Below are positions 1 to 14,114 of a DNA stretch of 64,000 nucleotides, piece by piece. The DNA comes from Streptomyces sp. HmicA12 (GTDB lineage: Bacteria; Actinomycetota; Actinomycetes; Streptomycetales; Streptomycetaceae): the NCBI RefSeq assembly GCF_000373565.1, contig NZ_KB891811.1, positions 97,798 to 161,797 of the forward strand, written 5' to 3'. Both the position numbers and the translations under genes were made by a program. Numbering within the stretch: position 1 is the stretch's first letter; each line of letters begins with the position of its first letter. A model generated the notes under the pieces. It saw only the letters and a program-made list of their open reading frames with translations, was not told the DNA's origin and ran no database searches.

Positions 1-561
1 ACACTGCCCGCCGACTACGACATGGACGTGATCCGTGAACGGGTCGCCACCAAGGGGCACTTGCTCGACGACTTCCCCGGGCTCGGCGCCAAGGCGTATC
101 TGATGCGCGAGCGCGGTGTGCACGGTTCACCCGTGAACCAGTACGCGCCCTTCTACCTCTGGACCACGCCGCAGGGCATGAACTCCTTCCTCTGGGGCCC
201 TGGTTTTCAGGGCCTCGCCCGCGACTTCGGGCGGCCGGTCGTGCAGCACTGGGCGGGTGTCGCGTACGGGGAAGGAGCCGCGACCGGCGCGACGGCCAGG
301 ACCGCGGTGCGTGAGCGGACACCGATCGAGGCCGCCGCGCACCTCCCCGATCTGGTCGCGGACGCGGCGCGCGAGGTGGCCGAACTGGCCGCGGAGGACG
401 GCGTGTTGTACGCGGCGTCGGGGGTGGACCCGCGCACCTGGGAACGGGTGACGTTCTCCGTCTGGGAGCACGAGGCGCCCAAGGCGCCCGGCGACGTCTA
501 CCAGGTCCTGCACCTTTCCGAACCCGAGCGTGACCGACTCCCGAAGGGACAGCAGTGGTGA
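1..561 (+). CDS. DUF4865 family protein (5' end cut off)
   Basis: The frame is open from base 1 (reading TLPADYDMDVIRER) and ends with TGA at 559-561. Proteins of the DUF4865 family begin with a few residues followed by an LPADYDM-like stretch, so probably only 3-5 N-terminal residues lie outside the window. The visible part is about 186 aa, close to full length. The family has no known biochemical role. Its members are short soluble proteins often found next to TetR regulators and small hydrolases, as here. The stop overlaps the start of the next gene, so the two are probably co-translated. No signal peptide or membrane segment is visible. Family assignment is from the recognised N-terminal and central sequence; function is unknown. 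Confidence 0.72.
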   Translation, partial: TLPADYDMDVIRERVATKGHLLDDFPGLGAKAYLMRERGVHGSPVNQYAPFYLWTTPQGMNSFLWGPGFQGLARDFGRPVVQHWAGVAYGEGAATGATARTAVRERTPIEAAAHLPDLVADAAREVAELAAEDGVLYAASGVDPRTWERVTFSVWEHEAPKAPGDVYQVLHLSEPERDRLPKGQQW

Positions 562-1478
562 CCGACGCCGCGCCGACCGTCCGCAGTGTCCAAGGCGACC
601 TGGAACCCGGCCGGTTGGGCATCGTCGACGCCCACGACCACCTCTTCTTCCGCAGTCCGCTCCTGGCGGGCCAGGAACTGGACGACGTCGACCTCGCCCG
701 GCAGGAGCTCGCCGCGTACGCCGCGGTCGGCGGCGGAACCGTCGTGCAGTGGACGCCGTACGGTCTCGGGCGGCGGGCCGCCGGGCTGCCCGCGCTCGCG
801 GAGGCGACCGGCGTGCGGATCGTCGCGGCGACGGGCATGCACCAAGCCGCCCACTACGCACCGGAGTTGCTCGCGGCGCGCAAGGACGATCTTGCCGAGG
901 TGTTCGTGCGCGAGCTGACGGAGGGCATCGCGGGCAGTGGTGTGCGGGCCGGACTGATCAAGGTGGCGGGCGGCTTCCACGGGCTCGACGCGCACGCCCG
1001 CCGGACCATGCGCGCCGCCGCCGAGGCGCATCACGCGACGGGGGCACCGATCGCCGTCCACCACGAGCTGGGCACGGGCGCGCTGGACGTGCTCGACCTG
1101 CTCTGCGAGGAGTTGGAGGTGCCGGCGCACCGCATCCTGCTCGGCCACCTGAACCGCTCCCCCGACTTCGTGACGCAGCGGGAGGCCGCGCGCTCGGGCG
1201 CGTACCTGGCCTTCGACGGGCCGTCGCGGGCCAACCACGCGACGGACTGGCGGATGCCGGACGCGATGGCGGCGCTCGCCGACGCCGGACACGCCCACCG
1301 GCTGCTGCTCGGCGGCGACACGACGACCGCCGGGGCGCGGTCGGTGAACGGCGGGCCCGGCATGCCGTATCTGCTGCGCCGGGTCCGGCCGCGTCTCGAG
1401 GAGGCGCTCGGCAAGGACGTGGTGGAGCAGGTCCTCGTCCGCAATCCGGCGGAGGCGTTCGCCGTGGAGTGGCGCTGA
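555..1478 (+). CDS. phosphotriesterase-family metal-dependent hydrolase
   Basis: A 307-aa protein of the amidohydrolase superfamily, phosphotriesterase (PTE) branch, which hydrolyses esters or lactones with a binuclear metal centre. Visible elements in order: metal ligands in VDAHDHLF near residue 25, the bridging lysine in GLIKVAG near 137, the histidine in VHHELGTG near 170, histidine in ILLGHLNRSPD near 198, and the final aspartate in LLLGGDTTTAG near 256. All five ligand positions are therefore present. It starts with GTG at 555 (or GTG at 558), overlapping the upstream DUF4865 stop, with GAAGGGA just upstream as ribosome site. The substrate cannot be told from sequence; a lactonase is as likely as a phosphotriesterase. 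It is cytoplasmic, with no signal peptide. Confidence 0.82.
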   Translation: MVTDAAPTVRSVQGDLEPGRLGIVDAHDHLFFRSPLLAGQELDDVDLARQELAAYAAVGGGTVVQWTPYGLGRRAAGLPALAEATGVRIVAATGMHQAAHYAPELLAARKDDLAEVFVRELTEGIAGSGVRAGLIKVAGGFHGLDAHARRTMRAAAEAHHATGAPIAVHHELGTGALDVLDLLCEELEVPAHRILLGHLNRSPDFVTQREAARSGAYLAFDGPSRANHATDWRMPDAMAALADAGHAHRLLLGGDTTTAGARSVNGGPGMPYLLRRVRPRLEEALGKDVVEQVLVRNPAEAFAVEWR

Positions 1479-1674
1479 GGCGCACGGGCGGGATCATGGC
1501 AGCCCGCGGACCGGACGCTCATCGACTTCGAGGCGCGGGATCGCGACGCGGCGGGACGTGAGCGCGCACGGGAGTACGGGCGTTCGGCCGGCGTTCCCGA
1601 GGAGCGGCTCGACCGGGCCGAGTGATCCCGAACAGATAGTGCACCGACCGTTCCACAATGACTATGGTTCCCTC
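1479..1674. other. intergenic region before TetR gene, with an orphan C-terminus-like frame
   Basis: This gap carries an open frame on the plus strand from about 1497 to the TGA at 1623-1625, reading ..LIDFEARDRDAAGRERAR.. and then ..SAGVPEERLDRAE. It has protein-like composition but no usable start codon, so it may be the decayed end of a lost gene. I do not recognise it. At the right end, TATGGT at 1663-1668 sits 6 bases before the TetR ATG and would give a leaderless transcript. Confidence 0.3.
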
Positions 1675-2271
1675 ATGGCCCGACCGAGGACGTTCGACGA
1701 GGAGCGAGCCCTGGACGCGGCGATGCACGCTTTCTGGGAGAACGGCTACGAGGCCACTTCCACCCAGGACCTGTGCACCGCCACCGGACTGGGCCGCAGC
1801 AGCATCTACAACACGTTCGCCAGCAAGCACGACCTGTTCACGCGCTCCCTGCACCGCTACACCGAGCAGAAGACCGCGGACCAGGTGGCCCTGCTCGAGG
1901 ACGCCGGGCTGCCGCCGCTCGACCGGATCCGCGCGATGTTCGCGGTGATCATCGACACGGAGATCGAGACCCGCAAGGACGGCCGCAGCCGCGGTTGCCT
2001 GACGGTCAACTCCACGGTCGAGCTGGCCGGGCGCGACCCCGAGACGGCGAGCATCCTGGAGCGGGATCTGCGGATCCGGCTCACCGCCCTCGCGGCGACG
2101 ATCGCGGCGGGGCAGCGGGACGGCACGGTGACGTCGCGACGCTCCCCGGACGACCTGGCACGCTTCCTCAACGCCGTGATCGGCGGCATGCGTGTCTCCG
2201 GGCAGGGCGGCGCCGATCGCGGCGTCCTGGAGTCCACGGCACGGATCGCACTGGACGCCCTCACTCCCTGA
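1675..2271 (+). CDS. TetR/AcrR family transcriptional regulator
   Basis: A 198-aa one-component repressor. Residues 5-60 form the TetR helix-turn-helix domain (TSTQDLCTATGLGRSSIYNTF), followed by a ligand-binding domain of the type that contains RGCLTVNSTVEL, found in the YxaF/LmrA-like group that controls drug or solvent exporters. The frame is open further upstream, but the ATG at 1675 is chosen because MARPRTFDEE is the usual beginning of the family and a TATGGT box lies 6 bases upstream, implying a leaderless message. The next gene downstream on the same strand is an MFS transporter, its probable target. The effector is unknown. Confidence 0.88.
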   Translation: MARPRTFDEERALDAAMHAFWENGYEATSTQDLCTATGLGRSSIYNTFASKHDLFTRSLHRYTEQKTADQVALLEDAGLPPLDRIRAMFAVIIDTEIETRKDGRSRGCLTVNSTVELAGRDPETASILERDLRIRLTALAATIAAGQRDGTVTSRRSPDDLARFLNAVIGGMRVSGQGGADRGVLESTARIALDALTP

Positions 2272-2390
2272 CCCCTTGACCCCTCCCCCAACCTCGCGGC
2301 GCCGCACCCGGCGCCACGCAGGGTTCCGTCATGCCTTGATTTTGAACTGATCTATCCAAACCTCTGTCCAGAACCAGGTTCCCCGGAGGA

Positions 2391-3591
2391 CCACCCAGGC
2401 CACGCGCCGTATACGTCCTGGCCCTCGGCATCTTCGCCATGGTCACCAGCGAGTTCGTGGTCGCGCGCCTGATGCCGCAGATGGCGGGCGGCCTGGGCGC
2501 GACGATCCCGCAGATCGGCTATCTCATCACCGCGTTCGCCATGGCGATGGCCTTCGGCGGCCCGTTCCTGACGGTCGCCCTGCTGAGGATGCGTCAAAAG
2601 GCAGCGCTCAACGTCCTGTTCGCCGTCTTCCTGGCCGGCAACGTACTCGCCGCGACCGCGTCGACGTACCCCGTGATGATGACCGCGCGCATCGTCACCG
2701 GCATCGCCTCGCAGGCGTTCTTCGGCGTCGCGCTGTCGCTGTGCGCGCAGCTGACCCGGCCCGAAGTGCGCGGCCGCGCCGTGTCGGTGGCGCTGAACGG
2801 GCTGATGCTGGGCACGCTGCTCGGGCTGCCGCTCGCCACGTTCGTCGGTGCACACCTGGGCCGGCGTGCCGCGTTCTGGGTGATCTCGGCGCTCGCCGTG
2901 CTGGCCGCCGCGGAGACCCTCGTCGGGGTTCCGGACGTGGACCGGACCGAGGGGGCGGGTCGACTGCGTTCGCAGTTCGGGGTGTTCAGGTCGGCGCGGC
3001 TGTGGCTGACGCTGTCCACCAGCACGCTCGTCATCGGCGCCACGTTCGCCGCGTTCAGCTACCTCAACCCGATCCTCACCGAGATCACCGGGTTCGGCGC
3101 GGGCGCGGTGCCGCTGCTGCTCGTGGCGTACGGGGCGGCGACCGTCGTCGGCAACATGGTCGTGGGGCGGCTCGCGGACCGGCACACGCTGACCGTGCTG
3201 CTCGTCGGCCTCGGCCTCAACTCCCACTTCCTGCTGGGCTTCGCGCTCTTCGCGGAGCTGAGCGCCGCGGCGGTGGTGTGCATGCTGGGCATCGGCCTGG
3301 TGGGCGTCACGATGAATCCGGCGATGGCCGTGCGGGTGCAGCGGCGGGCGAACGCGGGCGCGCTGGTCAACTCCGTGCACACGTCGTTCATCACCTTCGG
3401 CATCGTCATCACGACGTCGGTGGGCGGTGGGGTCATCGACACGTACGGGCTGCGGGCGCCGCTCTGGCTCGGCCCGGCGCTCGCGATCGCCGGGATCGCC
3501 ACGCTCGTACCGGACCTGACGGAGCGCGGGAACGCGCGCCGCGCCGTCCCGGACAGCGTTCCGCCGCCCCCTGCCGGTCAGCTCGCGGTAA
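2391..3591 (+). CDS. MFS transporter, with missing start and stop signals
   Basis: The translation from about 2391 to 3540 is a continuous 12-segment major facilitator transporter of the AraJ/drug-efflux (DHA) type: YVLALGIFAMVTSEF is the first helix, MRQKAALN the loop 2-3 region, RIVTGIASQAFFGVALSL and RGRAVSVALNGLMLGTLLG the characteristic helices 4-5. The ribosome site GGAGGA (2385-2390) is followed by CCACCCAGG, with no ATG, GTG or TTG in reach. The next in-frame ATG (2439) lies inside the first helix. At the other end the frame has no stop of its own and runs antisense through the ROK gene to 4502, whereas a TAA at 3589-3591 exists only in another frame. The gene may be inactivated or may contain sequencing errors. 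The coordinates give the recognisable coding extent, not a start and stop. A role in drug efflux under the upstream TetR is inferred. Confidence 0.6.
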
Positions 3592-4834
3592 GCGCCCCGA
3601 GCGGGTCGTCGAGGACCGGCTGCCAGGCAAGTTCCGCCGCTCCGACCAAGCTGTTGTGGTCGAGCGTGCAGGCCAGGATGGGGACGCCTCCGCTGCGCCC
3701 CCACAGGCTGCGGTCGGCCACGACGGCCCGCAGGCGCTCGGGCTCGGCGTCGAGGAGCGTGCGGTGCAGGCCGCCGAGGATGATGCGGTCCGGGTTGAGG
3801 ATGTTGACCAGGCCCGCGAGTCCGAGGCCGAGCCGGTCGACGAGCGCCTTGGTGGCCGCGCGGACACCCGGGTCGCCGGGCTCGTTCTCCAGGAGGCCCA
3901 GCGCCTGCGACAGGAGCGAGCCGTCGGCGTCGGGGGTGCGGCCCGCCGCGGTGAGGAAGGCCAGCGGGTCGGTCTCGACGTCCAGGCAGCCGCGGCTGCC
4001 GCAGTGGCAGGGCCGGCCCTCCGGGTTGACGGTGAGGTGGCCGACCTCCAGGGCGAGGCCGGAGCTGCCGGTGTGCAGGTGGCCGTCGAGGACGAGGGCG
4101 CCGCCGACCCCGCGGTGCCCGGTGGCGACGCACAGCAGGTCGCGGGCGCCGCGCCCGGCGCCGTGCCGGTGCTCGGCGAGCGCGCCGAGGTTGACGTCGT
4201 TCGCGGCGAACGCCGGGATGCCCAGGCCCGCCCCGCGCACGCAGTCGGCGAAGATCTGGCGGACCGGGGAGCCCACGGGCCAGGCCAGGTGGAGCGGGTT
4301 GAGGGCCGTGCCGTCCGGTTCGGCGACGGCGGAGGGGACGGCGAGACCGGCGCCGACGCAGCGCAGGCCCGTCTCGTCCAGGAGCCGAACTCCCGCCTCC
4401 ACGACGGAACGCAGCACGTCGGCCGGGTCCGGGTCGATGATCTCGCAGCCGGGCGCGGTGGCGACGATGCGGCCGCCGAGCCCGACCAGTGCCGCGCGAT
4501 AGCCGTCCGAGTGGACCTGAGCGGCGAGCGCGACCGGTCCGTCCTCGGCGACGGAGAGCCGGTGCGAAGGGCGGCCCTGGGATCCGGCGGCGGCGCTCGG
4601 CCTGGCGTCGATCCTGATCAGGCCGAGGGCCTCCAGTTCGGCGGCGACCGCGCCCGCCGTGGCCCGGGTCACGCCGAGTTCCGCGGTGAGGACGGCGCGG
4701 GTCGGCGCGCGTCCCGTGTGGACGAGTTCGAGTGCGGGACCGAGCGCGCTGCGGCCCCGCTCCAGGCGCGGTGGCCGCGCGGCACCCCCGCCCGCCGTAT
4801 GGCTTCCGGTTCCGGAGGCCGCCCTGCCGCCCAT
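3578..4834 (-). CDS. ROK family transcriptional regulator / sugar-binding repressor
   Basis: A 418-aa ROK (repressor, ORF, kinase) protein with an N-terminal winged helix-turn-helix (TRAVLTAELGVTRATAGAVA, residues about 48-68), as in NagC/Mlc/XylR-type regulators. The ROK zinc site is intact: GHLTVN, then PCHCGSRGCLDVE, with three cysteines. The second glycine-rich nucleotide loop is ILGGLHR. Regulators of this kind bind a sugar or sugar phosphate and release DNA. The frame is open for 20 more codons upstream; the ATG at 4834 is chosen because GAGGAG lies 4 bases before it. It lies at the end of the long minus-strand carbohydrate block, 69 bp after alkB, and converges on the MFS gene. The ligand is unknown. 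Confidence 0.85.
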   Translation of the reverse strand: MGGRAASGTGSHTAGGGAARPPRLERGRSALGPALELVHTGRAPTRAVLTAELGVTRATAGAVAAELEALGLIRIDARPSAAAGSQGRPSHRLSVAEDGPVALAAQVHSDGYRAALVGLGGRIVATAPGCEIIDPDPADVLRSVVEAGVRLLDETGLRCVGAGLAVPSAVAEPDGTALNPLHLAWPVGSPVRQIFADCVRGAGLGIPAFAANDVNLGALAEHRHGAGRGARDLLCVATGHRGVGGALVLDGHLHTGSSGLALEVGHLTVNPEGRPCHCGSRGCLDVETDPLAFLTAAGRTPDADGSLLSQALGLLENEPGDPGVRAATKALVDRLGLGLAGLVNILNPDRIILGGLHRTLLDAEPERLRAVVADRSLWGRSGGVPILACTLDHNSLVGAAELAWQPVLDDPLGALTAS

Positions 4835-4903
4835 CAGCAACTCCTCGCCCTGATCACGGTCTGGAATGGTAGCCGGTGAACACCGGCCGGCCACTCCGCA
4901 CGG

Positions 4904-5557
4904 TCACAGTCCGCTGACCCGCAGCGTGATGTTGAGGCGTCCGCTCAGGCCCAGGTCCGGCGGCGCGGTGCCCTCCTCGGTGCGCGGCACGCCGTGGTAC
5001 GCGAATCTCGCGGGCCCGCCGAACACGAACAGGTCCCCGCTGCGCAGCTCCACGTCCGTGTACGGCTTGGTCCGTGTCTCGGTGTTCCCGAAGCGGAAGG
5101 CGCAGGTGTCGCCGAGGCTGAGCGAGACGACGGGCGCGGACGACTGCTCGTCGCGGTCCTGGTGCATGCCCATGCGGGCGCCCCCGCCGTAATGGTTGAT
5201 CAGCGCGATGTCGTACGGCTCGGTCACGGTGGCCGGGCCGTAGGCCGCGGCCACCGCGCGCCGTCCCAGTTCGGCGAGCTCCGGCGGCATCGGCTTGACC
5301 GGCTGTCCGTCGCCGTCGACGGCGGTGCGCGCGTACCCGTACGGATACCAGTGCCAGCCGAGGCAGAACTGCCGTGCGGTCATCTCCCCGCCGCCGGGTG
5401 TGCGTACGGTGCGCAGTCCGGCCGGGGGCCGTGCCCATGCGCGGCAGGCGGTGACCAGGCGTCGCTGTTCGGCCGGGTCCAGCCAGTCGGGGACGTGGAG
5501 GGCCCCTGGTGCGATCTCCCGCCGTTCGCGGGGAAACAGTCCGCCTTCCACGTTCAC
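4904..5557 (-). CDS. alkB: AlkB family alpha-ketoglutarate-dependent DNA repair dioxygenase
   Basis: A 217-aa Fe(II)/2-oxoglutarate dioxygenase of the AlkB family, which removes methyl groups from 1-methyladenine and 3-methylcytosine in DNA by oxidation. Key features: NHYGGGARMGMHQD with the iron ligands His and Asp of the HxD motif (MHQDRD, near residue 135), the distal His in RFAYHGVPR near 183, and the arginine that binds oxoglutarate in RLNITLRVSG near the C-terminus. The fold core VVSLSLGDTCAFRFG is also typical. It begins with GTG at 5557 or the GTG two codons later. It follows the upstream amylase gene by only 15 bp on the same strand, so it may be transcribed with it, although its job is unrelated to starch. 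Confidence 0.9.
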   Translation of the reverse strand: MNVEGGLFPRERREIAPGALHVPDWLDPAEQRRLVTACRAWARPPAGLRTVRTPGGGEMTARQFCLGWHWYPYGYARTAVDGDGQPVKPMPPELAELGRRAVAAAYGPATVTEPYDIALINHYGGGARMGMHQDRDEQSSAPVVSLSLGDTCAFRFGNTETRTKPYTDVELRSGDLFVFGGPARFAYHGVPRTEEGTAPPDLGLSGRLNITLRVSGL

Positions 5558-5572
5558 CTGCCTGGTGCCTGT

Positions 5573-8572
5573 CTACTTCAGATACGGGCCCGCCGTTCCG
5601 ACCTTGCCGGGCGCCGCGTTCTTGCCGCCCAGGTCCAGAACGTACACCCGCAGGTTTCCCTTGCCGGGTGCGGCCGAGGTGAGGGTGCCGTCGGTGACGG
5701 TCTTCACGTCGCCGGTGACGGCGTCCTTGTACGTCCCGTTCGGGATGTTCCGATACGTGGCGCCGTCGGTGACGTTCACCAGGGCGAAACTGTCCACGCC
5801 CGTGGCCGCGTCGGTGTAGCGCCGCTTGTACGCCATGTTGCCGGAGATGTCGGCCGTGGAGTACTGGCCCGTCTGCAGGGCGGGGATCGCCCGGCGGATC
5901 TGGTTGAGCCGCTGGACGTGCTTGACGAGGGGCTGGTCGAGCGTGGTGGCGACGGCGCCGGACGCGCTGGAGACCGTACCGAAGCCGGAGGCGGTGACGC
6001 TGCCCGCGATCTTGTCGCCGTAGTAGGCGCGGCCGGTGTCCGCGAGCGGGCAGGTCGTGCCGCAGTCGATCTTCTTGCCCTTCTGGAACTCGGTCTCCGA
6101 GCCGTAGTAGAGCGTCGGGATGCCGCGGAACGTCCACATCAGCGACATGTTCTCGGCCCAGGCGTCGGTCCCTCCGGCGTAGCGTTCGCCGCTCTTGTTC
6201 GGGCCGTAGTCGTGGCTGTCGACGTAGACGACGTTGTACGTGGCGTCATTGGTCGAGTCGTCGGAGTCCTTGCCGTTGTTGTAGGCGTTGGAGGCGTCGC
6301 CGAAGTTCATGTGCATGCGCATGTCGATGATGTTCATGCCGGAGAACTTGCTGCGGTCGGGGGTGTGGTACGTGTTCCCGTCGAGGAAGGCGTTGGTGGA
6401 CGTCGGCTGGTTGCCGGTGCCCAACTGCTCCTCGTAGTCGTACTGTTCGAGGGCGGCCTTCTCGTCGTCGGCGGAGTACTCCTTGCGCTCCTTCCACGTG
6501 TAGAACTGCGCCGAGTGGTTCACGGACCCGCGGTTCCACTTGTCGTTGACGAACGCGCCGACCTCACCGAAGACGAAGAAGTCTTTCGCCTTCTCGGTGC
6601 CGAACTGCTGGGCCACGCGCTCCTGGATGGCGGGCAGGAAGCGGCGGTTCCAGGTGACGCGCGGGATGTGCACGGCCGTGTCGACGCGGAAGCCGTCGAC
6701 GCCCATGTCGATGTACTTGTCGTAGGCGCCGATCAGGTAGTTCTGCACCTGGGTGTTCTCGGTGTTGAAGTCAGCGAGGTCCTCGTGCAGCCAGCAGGAG
6801 CGGGAGTCCTCACCCTCCCAGTTGCCGAGCCAGCAGGTGTGGTAGAGCGACTTGGGGAACATGCCCGAAGTGGGGCTGGGCCACTGGCAGTTGTAGAGGG
6901 TGTAGCCCTCGGGGCTCTTGGCGCCGGTGGGCTTGCCCCAGTTGAGGCAGGTGTTCCCGGACGGCTCGGCCGTCGACCACAGGTCGCCGTTGTAGTACGA
7001 CTTGCCGGAGACGGGCTCCACGGTCAGGCCGTCGTACTCGAAGCCTTCCTGCTTCTCGTCGTAGTACCAGCTCCACTGGCTGTCGCGGACGCCGTAGACG
7101 GTCGGGGTGAACAGGCCCTTGGCGCCCCAGCGCGAGGAGTGGTTGTAGACGACGTCCTGATAGATCTTCATGCCCTTGGCGTGGGCCGCGTCGATCAGGT
7201 CCTGGTAGGAGGCGCCGGCGGATTCGAGGCGCGGGTCGACCTTGTAGAAGTCGTACCCGTGGTACCCGTGATAGTCGTAGTCGGAGCGGTTGAGGACGAC
7301 CGGGGTGATCCAGACGGCGGACATGCCGAGGCCTTTGATGTAGTCGAGCTTCTCGACGAGGCCCTTGAAGTCCCCGCGGAACATGGGGTCGTTGTTCGCT
7401 TCGTTGCCGGTCTTCTTGTGCTGGTTGCCGCCGCGATTGTTGGTGCTGTCGCCGTCGTAGAAGCGGGCGGTGAGCACGAAGTAGATGGGGTCCTTGCGGG
7501 GGTCGCCGCCGAGCGGGGTGCCCGTGACCTGGGCGGCCTTCTCGCCGGTGGTGGCATCAGCCGACGCGCTCGCGGCCGATACGTTCCCGGCGGCGTCCAG
7601 CGCCTTCACCGTGTATGTGTACGCGGTCCTCGCCTCAAGTCCCGTGTCGGAGTACACGGTTGAGGTGGCGGAGATGACGGAGGTGCCCTTCGTGCCGCCG
7701 GTGCGGGTGATCTGGTAACCGGTGACGCCCGTGTCGTCGCTCGCCGCGTCCCAGGTGAGGACGACGGAGGTGCCGGTGGCGGTGGCCTTCACGTTCTTGG
7801 GCGCGGTGGGGGCCGTGGTGTCGGGTTCGGCGGCCGCGCAGGGGTCCTTGGCGCTCTTGGTGGCGGTGCCGCCCTTCACGGTGTTGAGGCCCGCGCCGAG
7901 CTGGTAGTTGCCGCCGTTGTTGTTGTCCCAGGTGCCGTTGCCGCTGTTGAAGGTGGCCTGCCAGGTCGACGCCGACCCCAGGTCGACCGTCTTCTTCACC
8001 CAGCCCGTGCACGCCGCCTCCATGCCGACGCCGGGTGCGGTCGTCCAGCTGCCGCCGGTCGGGGCCCAATGAAGGTTGGTGACCGCCCAGTTGGTGGTCG
8101 CGGCGTTGTAGTAGACCGTGGCGGAGGCGCCTTCGGCCGGTTCGGTGTCCGCGCACGGGTCGCTGTGGGCGACGACACCGCCCTTGACGGTGATCAGGCC
8201 GGTGCCCAACTGGTAGTTGGTGCCGCCGTTGTTGTCCCAGGTGCCGCTTCCGTCGGTGAAGGTGGCCTGCCACGTCGACGCCGACCCCAGGTCGACCGTC
8301 TTCTTCACCCAGCCCGTGCACGCCGCCTCCATGGCGACGCCGGGAACGGTCGTCCAGGTGCCGCCGGTCGGCGCCCAATGCAGTTTGTAGGCTGACCAGT
8401 TGGTGGCGGTCGTGGAGTAGTAGACGGTGGCGGTGTTCGTGTCGGCGGCGCGCGCCGTGGTGGTGCCGAGCGGCATGCCGGGCAGCAGGGTCACCAGGAG
8501 GGCCGCGAGCAGCGCGCCCACCAGGTTTCTGTGGCGCGTACGTCTGTGCGGGGAGCGTGCGGGGAGGTGCAC
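5573..8572 (-). CDS. secreted GH13 alpha-amylase with tandem starch-binding modules and FnIII
   Basis: A 999-aa secreted glycosidase. Order: signal peptide (residues 1-43, arginine-rich n-region, cleavage near ARA-AD); two CBM25/26-like starch-binding modules (about 46-135 and 149-240), nearly identical in their second halves; a fibronectin type III linker (about 250-345); and a GH13 catalytic domain (about 355-900). Catalytic residues are visible: the Asp nucleophile in VDGFRVDTAVH near 630, the Glu acid/base in FFVFGEVGAF near 669, and the His-Asp pair in VDSHDYG near 786. It starts with GTG at 8572, with GAGGAG before it. It should cleave alpha-1,4 bonds in starch outside the cell. A hairpin terminator separates it from the pullulanase gene upstream. 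No CTTGC-type operator is seen directly before it. Confidence 0.9.
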   Translation of the reverse strand: MHLPARSPHRRTRHRNLVGALLAALLVTLLPGMPLGTTTARAADTNTATVYYSTTATNWSAYKLHWAPTGGTWTTVPGVAMEAACTGWVKKTVDLGSASTWQATFTDGSGTWDNNGGTNYQLGTGLITVKGGVVAHSDPCADTEPAEGASATVYYNAATTNWAVTNLHWAPTGGSWTTAPGVGMEAACTGWVKKTVDLGSASTWQATFNSGNGTWDNNNGGNYQLGAGLNTVKGGTATKSAKDPCAAAEPDTTAPTAPKNVKATATGTSVVLTWDAASDDTGVTGYQITRTGGTKGTSVISATSTVYSDTGLEARTAYTYTVKALDAAGNVSAASASADATTGEKAAQVTGTPLGGDPRKDPIYFVLTARFYDGDSTNNRGGNQHKKTGNEANNDPMFRGDFKGLVEKLDYIKGLGMSAVWITPVVLNRSDYDYHGYHGYDFYKVDPRLESAGASYQDLIDAAHAKGMKIYQDVVYNHSSRWGAKGLFTPTVYGVRDSQWSWYYDEKQEGFEYDGLTVEPVSGKSYYNGDLWSTAEPSGNTCLNWGKPTGAKSPEGYTLYNCQWPSPTSGMFPKSLYHTCWLGNWEGEDSRSCWLHEDLADFNTENTQVQNYLIGAYDKYIDMGVDGFRVDTAVHIPRVTWNRRFLPAIQERVAQQFGTEKAKDFFVFGEVGAFVNDKWNRGSVNHSAQFYTWKERKEYSADDEKAALEQYDYEEQLGTGNQPTSTNAFLDGNTYHTPDRSKFSGMNIIDMRMHMNFGDASNAYNNGKDSDDSTNDATYNVVYVDSHDYGPNKSGERYAGGTDAWAENMSLMWTFRGIPTLYYGSETEFQKGKKIDCGTTCPLADTGRAYYGDKIAGSVTASGFGTVSSASGAVATTLDQPLVKHVQRLNQIRRAIPALQTGQYSTADISGNMAYKRRYTDAATGVDSFALVNVTDGATYRNIPNGTYKDAVTGDVKTVTDGTLTSAAPGKGNLRVYVLDLGGKNAAPGKVGTAGPYLK
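7904..8376 (-). repeat. direct repeat of 309-bp period encoding two starch-binding modules
   Basis: The DNA encoding the two N-terminal carbohydrate-binding modules repeats with a period of 309 bp (103 codons). The stretch from about 7952 to 8046 matches that from about 8261 to 8355 almost base for base (for example CTGCCA versus CTGCCA followed by G/C change, then identical), including silent positions, while the flanking parts have diverged more. This points to a recent duplication or gene conversion within the gene. Confidence 0.7.
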
Positions 8573-8620
8573 GAGGACTCCTCGGTCCGGGCCGCGACGG
8601 TGCGGCCGATGGGTGGGGCG

Positions 8621-8651
8621 GTCGTCCCCTCGCGCGCCTCGAGGGGACGAC
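8621..8651 (-). terminator. hairpin terminator after the amylase-pullulanase gene
   Basis: A perfect 12-bp stem, GTCGTCCCCTCG at 8621-8632 and CGAGGGGACGAC at 8640-8651 with a 7-base loop, lies 20 bp past the stop of the pullulanase gene on the minus strand and 48 bp before the next start. It lacks a clear U-tract, as is usual in Streptomyces. Confidence 0.75.
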
Positions 8652-8671
8652 CGGACAGAGCGGAACGGATG

Positions 8672-13999
<5,328 letters not shown>

Positions 14000-14059
14000 C
14001 TTGTCGGGCCTTTCGGGGACGGTGCGGGAGCTGTCGCTCGTGCTGGGGGCGGAGCCGGG

Positions 14060-14098
14060 GCCGCCCGGTGCCTGCGGGGAGGCGGGACACCGGGCGGC
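14060..14098 (-). terminator. hairpin terminator after the CBM20 amylase gene
   Basis: A perfect 11-bp stem, GCCGCCCGGTG (14060-14070) and CACCGGGCGGC (14088-14098), with a 17-base loop, starts 16 bp past the stop of the amylase gene on the minus strand. Because the pullulanase start follows closely, some read-through into it is likely. Confidence 0.65.
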
Positions 14099-14114
14099 CG
14101 GAGGAGGGTGCGGG

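Noticed and set aside
1497..1625. A small gene before the TetR regulator
   Set aside because: The frame looks protein-like but lacks any start codon or ribosome site; noted as a possible remnant only.
3600..4502. Extension of the MFS reading frame as a true 300-residue domain
   Set aside because: The extra sequence is Ser/Arg/Pro-rich shadow of the ROK gene, which has intact ROK motifs on the other strand.
4994..7663. 889-codon open frame on the plus strand opposite alkB and the amylase gene
   Set aside because: Low-complexity V/G/D/A sequence without motifs, spanning two unrelated real genes; a GC shadow.
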